Part shown: positions 12,801 to 24,400 of the stretch, in pieces
Layout of the letters: the number at the start of each line of letters is the position of its first letter
How positions within the stretch are numbered: position 1 is the stretch's first letter
Assembly (NCBI GenBank): GCA_963513935.1
Contig: OY740774.1
Span: 90,594,424-90,658,423 of the forward strand
Reading direction: 5' to 3'
Length of the DNA stretch: 64,000 nt
Origin: Aphrophora alni
Taxonomy: Eukaryota; Arthropoda; Insecta; Hemiptera; Aphrophoridae
Made by a program: the position numbers and the translations under genes
The notes under the pieces: generated by a model
Seen by the model: the letters and a program-made list of their open reading frames with translations, nothing else
Told to the model about the DNA's origin: nothing
Database searches by the model: none

Positions 12801-15800
12801 TTGAATGATGTTTTAAATAATTTTTTCTGTAAAACAAAACATAATTATTTTATTTTCAGCAAAATACAAAACTAAAAATAAAATTCTTATTGGATGGGAT
12901 AAGCATGCATTTTTGGACCTCACGACCCCAAAGGGGTTAATTTTCTAAATTCAAATTGACGTTAATATTAAATTAATGGTAATATTGTCATCTCAAGTCC
13001 ATAGGCTTATTTACACAAGGTGTAAAAGGGCTATACCCCAGGTCGGCATCTTTAGGGAGCAGCAAAAAAAGGAAAAAACCAAAATCCTATACTATTCAAT
13101 AAAGAGCTGAAAAAACGGGATTGCTGTTGCCGGTCCCACAATCTTGTGCCACCTAGCAGCATAGGCGTATTTACACAAGGACTAAAAGAATGGTATCCAT
13201 ATGTCGAAATCTTTTTGACGATGCTGGTCTTGAATTACTTAGCTGAGAGGCTATATTCAGTCATGATAGCAAATATTGAAAAACTATCTACGGTTCAGAG
13301 AAAGAAATGATCGACTTAACTGGTTGGCAATTTTGACAACTGAGAGTGACTTGACAAAGAGAATAGACTTTGATGACTTAATAACTGCCTTCACTCAAGG
13401 ATCAGCAAGAAGAAAACCATTATTATTGTTAACAACTGACGACAGATAACTTATTCATATTGTAATACCTTCAAATAATTTAAAAACAAATTTGAATCGG
13501 AATGATTTATCATTTGGTTATACCTGTATTTACTTTCTAATACATATAATCTGCGACTGTTATGTACAATATATATTTCAATTATGTAAATTAACTTTGA
13601 TTTTTAATTTTCTGTTAACCAACGGTTTACAACATATTTTTACAATGTGTCATTATGGGTCTATATATGTATTTTTTTCCTCTTTCTCCATACTCTGAGT
13701 ACGTAAATTCTAACGAATAGACGAGTAGTAAATTATCTGACTTAGCTCAAAATTAAACATAAACATCAGTATAGTTTACTAGTGATATATTTAGACAGGA
13801 GGTTCAGGAGGAAGGGCGGTAAATATGCCACTGATGGTTTTCAACGTATATTTTATCTCAGATACTTTTTACTAATTTGAAATTTTGTTACAAAACAACT
13901 ATTATTTTTCATCCAGAATTAAAAATTTTCACAGATTGTAAGGAATTAAAATCATTTTAATAATACAGCGTGAAAACAAATTTCAGAATACTTTAAATAA
14001 AGAATGTTTAAGAAGTCTGTTCATACGACAACAATGACCTCCCAGGATGGAACAAATACTCAAATTATTAAGTTTTAAATCATAACCGTATTCTTAATTA
14101 AGTCCTGTAAGCATGGTACATCCTCCAACCAATAAACAATAAAATTAAAATTATAAATGAGCAACATTTAATAAATAATAAACTTAGGATTTTAAATGAG
14201 TGACATTTCAATAAATAATGTAATGGAAATTAATAAACAAGTGACATTTAAAAACAATAAATAACGAACATTGTACTAAATAAAATCAAAGTGAATAACA
14301 ATAAATCTTAATAGAACATTTTAAAAATACAAGCTTGGTGTAGAAAGATTAACAGAAAATCACAGAATCCCTCTCAGAAGGAAATCTGATGCAATACAAT
14401 AGAAAGACAGACTCTCATTGGTCAATAGCGGTAAAATAGAGGGAGGGGAGTGAAATTTCCGTTTGTGTTGGGTTTTAATAGCATCGGTAGCCAGAGAGCA
14501 AGAGTCTCAAGAAAACCAGCGAATCAACTGGATGTCATGTAAAAGTCATCGTCCAGCGTCTTCCGAGGAGAAGCCATGCCAAGTTTCATTCTGTGAGCAT
14601 GAGGACAAACGACTGTGAAAAGTGTTTCTCAAAATGGTAGAGTGCTTAAAGAAATATTAAGTTTAAAATACTGAACAATATGAAGGTAAAGAATTAAAAA
14701 ATAATAAATCCTTATAATAATAATTTCCGAGAAGACATTTTGATTTTGAGCAATATAGAAACTAGCTTCAATGATTAATGAAAGAGACTTAACAATGACT
14801 TTTAATATTTCAGTATAATTTCATGTATAATTTAGGTTAAGCAACAAATGTATGTAATTTCAAAGAGCATTATTATAATTACAGGAGAATATTTCAAATC
14901 TCAACATGTGTAACTAAATTTTATTAGAGTACATCCTTCCATTTAACGTTTCACGGCTTGGTAAGTACGGATTTGAGTCAGAACCTTGTTTTAAATAAAT
15001 ACTTAATGAACAAAGTGATCAATAACTAATTACTAAATCTAAAGAATTATTTTGTAACTAGGTCAGCAAGACTGACACAAAGATAGAAAGAACCGTTGCA
15101 GTCCAAACTTTTACCTCATCCTGAATATAAAATACACTATTTGTGATAAAGAAAAGAAAAATCTTTAGCGTTCGGTTGTGGGCAGCACATCGAATTCCCA
15201 TCACCACACTTGTTGCTTTCATGAGCAGAATTCACTACAATAGCGCTCCATTTTTCTTCATGATGGTGGGTCAATGATGAAACTTTTCAGACGAGAGTTT
15301 TAGCCACTAGACCATCTGGCGGTTCGATAATGTTAAAACTAATAATAAATTAAAACAAATTTATAAGATTAACATATACCTGAATCAGTAACGGATTGGC
15401 CCAAGAATTTTGACATTAGATAAGGACCTCCAAAGAGCACACCAAGGAAAGCAAACACTGGCCAAGCCGAAAAGGATGAAGTCACGCTTAACTGAGATTG
15501 ACCATTCTGAGCACGTTGCCATAACATTTCCTGTCTTGGATCTTCTCTTATTACACCTAAACACAGAGATAAAGTAACAATGTGGAGGTTGTTTTTATAG
15601 ATTGTCCAGATTTATAATATTTTGGGAGTTTTATTTTTTACTTTAGTAAAAGTTGATTATACACTATTGCTATAAAAAAATATAAAAAGTTGAAGGGTGC
15701 CACATAATACGAATTCACTGATACGATAGAAAATTCGGAATCAACATTCTAAAATGAATGTGGGAAACAAATTTGAGGAAAGTTGGTTAAGAAACAAAAA

Positions 15801-18367
15801 CTTTGATATTTTTGGTCGCCATTTTCTTTTTTAAGGGATAAAGATAACCACTACAGCAAAGCGGATAGGAAATCTTGAATTCAGGGTCCTAAAATACATA
15901 TATGAAATAAGCTTTATCTAAATTGGTCAAGAAGCAAAAAGTTGAAAATTTGGGAACATTTTGAAATTTATTTTAAGTAGAAAATGGGGGGAGGAAATAG
16001 GAATTTAAAATTTACCCATGAATTAAAAAATTGTCATTGTGCATATCACTACTTCTTCACATCAACTACACCCTAATGTCTATACTGGGTGTCTTAAAAG
16101 TATTAATACTCTAAGATATTTTCTTTGCAAAAATGCATACAACAATGCAACTCTAGATGTGTGACCTTACTATGGTTCACAACACTCTGATATATTTAAC
16201 TGTCATGTATCACTACTGAGGAATATCCTGCAGTGGAAGTCAAGAAAATCTTCAATGTAAGCATAGGTTGGGTAGTACCTCATTATAAAGGTCTTTGTTA
16301 GTAGAACACATTACCACAATCTCGACCTCAAAAGGTCAATTCAATCACAAATGGTAGCTCCCCAAAGTTTTCCTTCAGTGTAACTAACAAGGCAAATAAT
16401 GGTTTAATAAGGACAAATATCGTATAGATATTTTTTATTCCTTTGTAGTAGTAATATTATTGAAAAAATACAAATATTACATTTACTAGGGCTTTCATGG
16501 TTTGTAACTTCTGTTTAATAATGTTAAAGGGTAATTATTGATGAGATAAGCGAAATAGATCAGCACAAGGACAGCACTTTCAGTATCTCCTCTAAAATCC
16601 ATTCAAAGTACGCCTCTTACTTTTCAAATTTATCATGTTAATTAACTATGAAAATAAACTATTGAATAAATGTTATTTCAAATGCTTACTCTTTGCTTTA
16701 CCATAGTGACTAAGGTAGAACCCTTTGTTTTCTCCATTTGTTCATTCAACAAAGCAATGAATCAAATCCTAAGGTTTTCATTTAATTTTCTTGTATTCAA
16801 TGTTAAGGTATTGGGCATTTCTCGTGTGTCAGCAGTATAATAATTGAGCTCAGGAAAAACAAACTTTGGAGAGCTGCCATTTCTTTTGAGGTCGGGACTG
16901 CAGCAATGTGTTCTACTAACAAAGACCTTTAAAATAAGGTACTACTCGATCTACGCTTACATTGAAGATTTTCACGACTTCATCTGCAGGGCATTTCCCA
17001 GTAGCAAAATGTGACAGTTAAATGTATCAGTGTTGTGAACCATAGTAAGGTCACACTTCTAGAGTGATAGTGTTGTATGCATTTTTGCAAATAAAATATA
17101 TTGGCGTAATAATACTTTTAATCGCGTCAGTGACTCGGGCCTGCCACATCTCGTAGTTATAGGAACATCAAATTTTCTGGAGGGGAGGGGGTTAGATTTC
17201 AAAATTACATTCTTGGAAGTACTTTTACTGCCATCACAGAGAAGTGAGGTTGGTACACTATTACATGCAGAATTAAACCTGCAAATTTTGTACTATAAGT
17301 TGAACCTAATATGAATAAAAAATTGTTTAAAATAGCCACCATTTAGACATTTTTAATGAATTTTAATATTAAAATATTATTAAGCATATTAGAAGCATAT
17401 GCTTCTATTACAAGCACATTTTAGACCCGGAACTATCCGTTTTAAAAATGAATAATTGAGATCTGTATTATTTGATAAATAATGTGTTTTCAGTACTCTG
17501 TGCTTTATTTTTGATGCATCTGATTATACTCTATGCTTGTGCACTGGTTTTATCAGAGATCTCGGTACACAGATATTTTTCAGCCAGTGACCTTAGCGTT
17601 TTTAATTACTGATAGTTTGATAAATAAACACTGTTTGGAATGTACCACTGTGATGAATATGGAAATCAAAACCACAGAATTGCATAAAAATATAACAAAT
17701 CTATCTTTAAAATATAAAAAGGAAAGGGTCATTAATAGATTTATTATACAAGAAAACATATAGAAACAAAACTTTACCTACCAAACCAATACAGAAGTCG
17801 TCTCAAATAATTTTTCACAAATCTAAGAATAGCGATTGCAGAGAAAAATTGAGCGAACATTTGCCTAAGTCTTGAAAAATTTTCAGCGACACCAATAACG
17901 GCTCTAAAGGAAGAGTACATGGCATGGAATGTAGATTCTAGCATCATACTGACGGATGAAAACGCTCGAACAATAGATTCAATTGATTGAAAAGCTGGCC
18001 TTGAACTTTCTTCTGCTAACTGGATGAATCTAAACATTAAAAAAAAAGAAAGATATAATCTATTAGGTTCAAATGTTATAAATAACACTGTGTTTTAAAA
18101 ATATGTCTCTCTGCAGTAAGTAGTTTAAATTTTATATATCTTTGGAAAATTTGTTATATAGTACACTACAACATAATAAATTTACTATAGGAGGCTGTGA
18201 AATAGTGGAGAAGGCAAACAATGTCAAGTGTAATGTGTTCATCCATACAGTCAATGACATTACGTTTCTGTGGAAAGACTTTACGAAAAACAAAGTAGTA
18301 TAGTGTATCTATAAAGAAATTATGTGTGGTTTTAACTTAAATCATTTTTAAAACCAAAGAATTGATT

Positions 18368-18414
<47 letters not shown>

Positions 18415-21400
18415 TTTAACATATAATAAGCAACATATACGTTTATATTAGTAGATATATACTAAACTAAAATTATTCTATATTAAAATTAAAAATAAAC
18501 ATAATATAGTTTCTGTTAACAGGGAAATATACACACCTGGAAAAGGATTTAGGAGGACCAGGGGATTAATTGTCCTAGATATGCCTCTGTTATATAGCTT
18601 ATTGTGCACCCTCATTCGCAGGACCATCTTTATCAATCGAGTCTCAGGATTCTGGAAAACCATGAGATACTTCGAATGATGTCCTGTTCCCTTATCTATT
18701 CCCTATTAGAGAAGCGATTAAAGATTCAAATAGTTTCCTATCCATAACTGGGCAGTCAAAAACTACGTTTTGAGCCATTTTCAAAGTCCACCACATATCC
18801 TACATAAAAAAAATCTGGTGTGTGTGTGTGTGTGTGTGTAGATGGCTAAGGAAAAACTAGTCACGAATCCAGTCACCCTGTCAGGCAGACAAGTCCTGTT
18901 TAGTCTAATAGCCTATGGTGTGTGGAGTTTCAACGGACAATTGAACATTTTCATAGACTGTACATATTACCCTTTGTTCTCTCCCAAAACTTCTAGCGTT
19001 TCTTCAAAATAATCATCCTACATTACTCCTAGATACTTAATTCTCTGGCCATCTGGATCAGTCCGCCAAAGAGGACTTTAGAATTTTAACACTTTTTTAC
19101 ACGGTAAAAATCACATTTTTTAAAATTCCACTTTGACCCTAGTAAATATTATTTTAGAAATGATTGTAAAGGTAATGTTTCAATATTTCATAATCATGTA
19201 TTCCAAAATCATTCTCACGAAAGATAGAAATCCAAGAATTTGATAAAGTTTGAATTTTTCCAAGAGAATGATGCACCTGATGGAGCGGCGTAATATAAGA
19301 AAATGTGAACTGAAGAAGGATCTTATAATTTTTGTAAACGGCAATTCTTGTCCAAATACCACAAGTTGAACATATCTTATAGTATTTTTCTTTTTCTTTC
19401 GAACTACGTATTTGAAATTATCGTAAGTTTTATAGTTTACAAGATATATACATTTTACAAGTGCTCCAAAAATTTACTCTCTGGTTTGCTCTTGGGAGTG
19501 CCTAATGAATATTGAATATTTCGATCTTTACTTTTTTATATTCCTTTCATTCTTTTTACTACTGCGAAGAAGAAATTTAGAACTACAACTTGGTATAAAG
19601 ATCTAGTTCATAGGTGTGATATTTATTTAACGGTAATTATATAGCAGAGTAGCCTCACTTCAAAATCAATTTTTATAGGTTTTATTCGTCAAATAAATGT
19701 TGGAAAAATATTTTATTATCGAAAAAAATTGTCGGAAAAAGTACATCAGGCTATTAAGCCTATAAACTAGTTCACCTCTGGGTCTTAGGAGGTTAAGGTG
19801 GCGCCGTATTTTCCTTGTTTTATTTTTTTATCCTCTACTACATACCTCACTTCATAAGAATAAATAATGTTTTCTTTGCTGAAAATATGTAGGGCTGTAT
19901 TATTATATGTCACGAAAGGTTTGGCCAGGTTGCTATATATATATATATATACAGTGGAACTTGGTTATAACAGCATCGGCTGTAACGTCAACTCGGGTTT
20001 AACGTCACATTTTATACAGACCGGCCAAAATTGAACATTTTATGTTATACGAAAACCCGTTTATATCGTCAACAAATATCGCGGCACTCGGCTATAGCGT
20101 CAAACATTTTGCGATTCTTAGGTTGCAAAAGTGGTAGTGTGCTTGTATTATGTCCCAAAATTCATAGAAACAATGTGTAGAAACAACAAAAGCAAAAACA
20201 GGTCACAAGCCAGACGGTGAGCTGGTGACGGGATAAAACTCTTTTGTGTAATTGGTGTCTCGAGGGGGCGGGGGCTGTCCCGCATACCTGGGTCTTATCC
20301 CTTCCCACCCCTACATTCTACAAGGTCAATGACTGTGGTGACACAGGCACACTGTACTGTATTGTTTGTTTCATTAGTTACGGTAAATCATCAGTCACAT
20401 CACTACCTACCTCCGTGTGAGCATCGCGTGTGTTGACAGTTGTTTTATACGTCGTTAGTTGTGTTTTGTTTGTGCAATGTCAAGTTGTGGTGTCAAACGG
20501 AAGGTGCTTCCTATCAAGGAAAAAGTGCGGTTGATCAGAGCGGTGGAAAGTGGAAGAAAAATTGCTGATGTGTGTCGTGAGTTTGGTCTGGTAAATTCTA
20601 CAGTAGGTTCAATTTTAAAGAATAAAGACAAAATTTTAACCGCGTTTAAGGAAGACGGAGAAAACGTAAAAAAAATAAGAAAGTGCCAACATAGTGATGT
20701 GGATGAGGCGTTGCTTAAATGGTTTAAGCAATGCCGCAGCGCCAACATTCCTATTAGTGGACCAATTCTTAAAGAAAAAGCGACTGAGTTTGGACAAATA
20801 TTCGGTTCTAATTTTACATGTTCAAACGGCTGGCTTGATCGTTTCAAAGCGAGACATTCAATCTCCTTTGCGAAGATTTGTGGCAAAGCAAAAAGTGTTG
20901 ATCAGAACGTTACGAGTGAATGGGTGCATATTTAAGGCTGCTTTTTTATAACGTCACTCGGATATAACGTTAAAAAACTTCCGGTCCCTTTGATGACGTT
21001 ATAACCAAGTTCCACTGTATAACCACCTGGCCAAACCTTCTGTACTTTTATTGAAGTGAATGTCATGAGTATGAAAGATAACACAGAGTTAATTTTTTGA
21101 CGAAAAAACAACTTGTGTAATTATATTATGTAATCATCTTTCCGACACTTTTTTTCGATAATAAAATATTTTTCCAACATTTATTTGACGAATAAGACCC
21201 ATAAAAATTGATTTTGAAGTGAGGCTACTCTGCTATATAATTACCTATTTAACAGTGAATATTAGAAGTTATCCTTTCAACTAAGCGTAAACTGTTTCGA
21301 TCTGCCTTACTTGCATGTATATTGCCATCTCGTGTGAATGTTAGCGTGGGCTCCTCAATGTATTTCTATTATGTAAAGTTATTTTGAATGATTTATTTAT

Positions 21401-24400
21401 TATAATTTGTTTATACAAGGTATAATATGTGTGTTAGTGTTTCTAGAGTGTATTTTTTCGTGAATTTTAATATTTTCACGGTATTTATTTCATAATAGAC
21501 CTAGACCCTAGCCTATCCTAGGATGCAAAGCTTTTTGTTGGTTAGTAGAAAGAAACTAATTTATTTATTTTCCATATTTATTTAATTTTGTTTTTACCAA
21601 CTTTTATCCGCAACTATATTACAAATCTCTTGTATATCTTGAATTTTTTTTTTAAATTTGTTCTTTAGGAAATATAAACTTTTATGTAGAATTTAGGCTT
21701 CGGTTTTTGTAAGAAATTTTTATTCCTGATGCCCTAACTCCAAATTTTATTGATATATATATTTTTTTCCATTACACAAGTACATTCTACGCACCTTTCT
21801 GAGAAAAAATATATAAAGAAGTTGTGTTTTCATAATATAATTATTATTTGATATTTTTGGTGACTTTTCTAAGTAACTTTTGAGATAATTTCCAATTTTT
21901 ACGTAAAAAATTATTTTGGCTAATGAAAATTGCATAAAATGAATTTAGTTTTTAACAACCTTTATCCACAACTATATTACAAATCTCTTGTATATCTTGA
22001 ACAAATTAAAGAAAAAAATTGTTCTTTAGGAAATATTGACTTTTATGTGGAATTTTGGCTTTGGCTTAAGCTATGTAAGAATTTTTGATTCCTGATGCCC
22101 TAATTTTTTTTTTTAGATACAAATTTTTTTTCATTACACAAGTAAATTCTATGCAAATTTCTGAGAAAAATGATATAATGAAGTTGTGTTTTGCATAATA
22201 TTACTATTTTTTGTAATTTTTTCAAATAAAACCTAACTTTTTATCGTATTTGTTTTAAAAAAAATTTTCAAATGAAAATTTTATAAATAGGCTAGTTTTT
22301 TTTTATCAACATTTATTCACAATTATATTACAAAACTTTTGTATATCTTGGAAAAAGAGCTAACAAATGTATTTTGGTTTATATAGGCTTTTCTGTAAAA
22401 TGTGAACTTCATTTTTTGATTCCTAACATACTTACTCCAAAACTGTTACATATAAAGTATTGTACATCAAAGACAAGTTGGCCATAGTTTATATTATATC
22501 TATAAAAACCTGCAATATTTATTTTAAAAACTTGCATTTGAAAACATAAACAAGTAACAAAGCAAATAATGGACAACAAATGTCCACAAATCAAATTTAT
22601 TAATGTAACAAAATATAGTAATGAGTGATAAGCCTAACTTCTTTACCTGGACTCAAAATCATTCATAGGACGTCCATAACCATAACCTAAACCAGACATT
22701 CCATAAACACCATATCCACCTATTCCTCCATAACTGTTGTAACCGCCGTAGTTACTATAACCTCCGTAGTTGCTATAACCTCCGACACCGTACGATGAAT
22801 ACGGTGACGCACCATATCCTCCAGCATAAGGACGTTGTACTGGATAATGTATGGTATTAGGTCTAGGTGGAAGTGGAGGCGCAGGTCCAACTGTTCTATA
22901 GTTTCCTGACAGATGCGGTGAGGAACTCTGTAATCCAGGTCTCGATGGAATGTTTTGATATGACGACTGTAATTGTGGAGCTGCGTTGCTCAGCAGAGGT
23001 CTGGAAAGAAAATGAATCAGTTTGTAACAATTGTTTCTACAGTAAATAGACCCTAAGGTTACACACTCGTTATTTAGCATAATCTAAAGGGTAACCATTT
23101 GAGTCTTATAGGCCTATATCTATATTCATCTTGTAGATTAGTCTTAGACTTTCATATACATTTTTTTACTTTGTTGTACACAGCACATATGTTTTGTAGC
23201 TCACCCTGTTTTATATGTTTGTCTGTGATGTTAAATTGTAATGTATGACGGGATAAACTATTGAGGGATAAACTCTGAGGATGGAGTATAGGCTACGAAA
23301 CGCGTAAGTTTAAATCAAGCAAGAAGTCATGTGGTTTGAATTCATGGTGTTTTTGTAACATTGTCTCTTATTACCTCCCGGCCTCCCCTTATACATATGT
23401 TAATGGGAATTAAGAAGTTCGATATTCACTTGTAGAATGGTCATTTCTAGACCATAGTTTAAAAGAAACTAATTTTCAACTATGAAATTTCGACATACAT
23501 ATTACAAAAGAATATAATTTTTAACTGTTAAATTCAAATATTAAATTATAAGATACTGTTAACCAAGGATACTTTGACAACATTTTAACCATAAAGGTAA
23601 ACAATATCCATAGATAAAAAACCTAAAAGACAACAGACATCTAATATCAAGATTCACCTATTGTATGATGAATGAACATTGAACCCCACATGAGTAATTT
23701 ATGTTTCTCTATTCAAATATGAGGATTTTCATTATTTAATATAGCTTAGTAGGCCTATATAAAAAGTATTTGATATAAATTATACTTTTATATTCATATA
23801 ATAGGTTTAACCTTATCTAACCTGTTTTTGACGAAAATGACAGGTTAGGTAAAGGTTAAATTATTGGTAAATATGCAGGAGACATGTCTAATCAAATTTA
23901 AGTGTAAAATCTTGGCATTTCGCCTTCTAAACTGTGTGTTTTTTAAAATACTTTCGATCATTCTGAACAAAACTAGTCACTTTGATATTTCCCAATTTAT
24001 TATTTGTGTACAAAAACAGCGATTTAAAATGACTGTTTTATGGGATTTTGAGATTATTTCAACAGATATTTTATAATAATATATTTGTTGTACTTACGTC
24101 TGCTCATCCAAAATTGTTTCAATGCATTACGGCCGTTTCGACTATTTATTCAGCCATGGTCACATGCGTTATTTTCGGTACTATATATAGCATATATATA
24201 TACCTCGTCAACGTTATTATAAAATCATTTAAAACATTAGTACGTATTTGACACACATTTATTACACTAACACATTTATTTATACACTTTTAATTTCTTT
24301 TAAAAACACACTTTTTTTAGTTTATACGCAAATAACTTTATATAATCGACCGTATCCGGCTGTGATTAGAATATTAAAATGAAAAAGATATTTTATCATT

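Larger units (their letters stand above)
19616..21265. mobile_element. inverted-repeat element split by a nested Tigger insertion
   Basis: The left arm (about 19616-19746) and right arm (about 21129-21265) are near-perfect inverted copies, for example TAGCAGAGTAGCCTCACTTC against GAAGTGAGGCTACTCTGCTA and AAATGTTGGAAAAATATTTT against its complement. Inner sequences are also mirrored around a TA-rich centre (GGTTTGGCCAGGTTG / CCACCTGGCCAAACC). A 1066-bp Tigger-type element (19952-21017) has jumped into that TA-rich centre, so the host element is the older one. A related fragment lies at 27295-27670. Confidence 0.75.

Noticed and set aside
17778..17781. Alternative Pex13 exon 3 donor four bases further on
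   Set aside because: It would break phase with exon 4; the chosen donor gives the continuous FGVIREDP.
20455..20886. 143-codon minus-strand frame
   Set aside because: Antisense shadow of the Tigger transposase frame.
22867..23049. 60-codon plus-strand frame
   Set aside because: Antisense of Pex13 exon 2.
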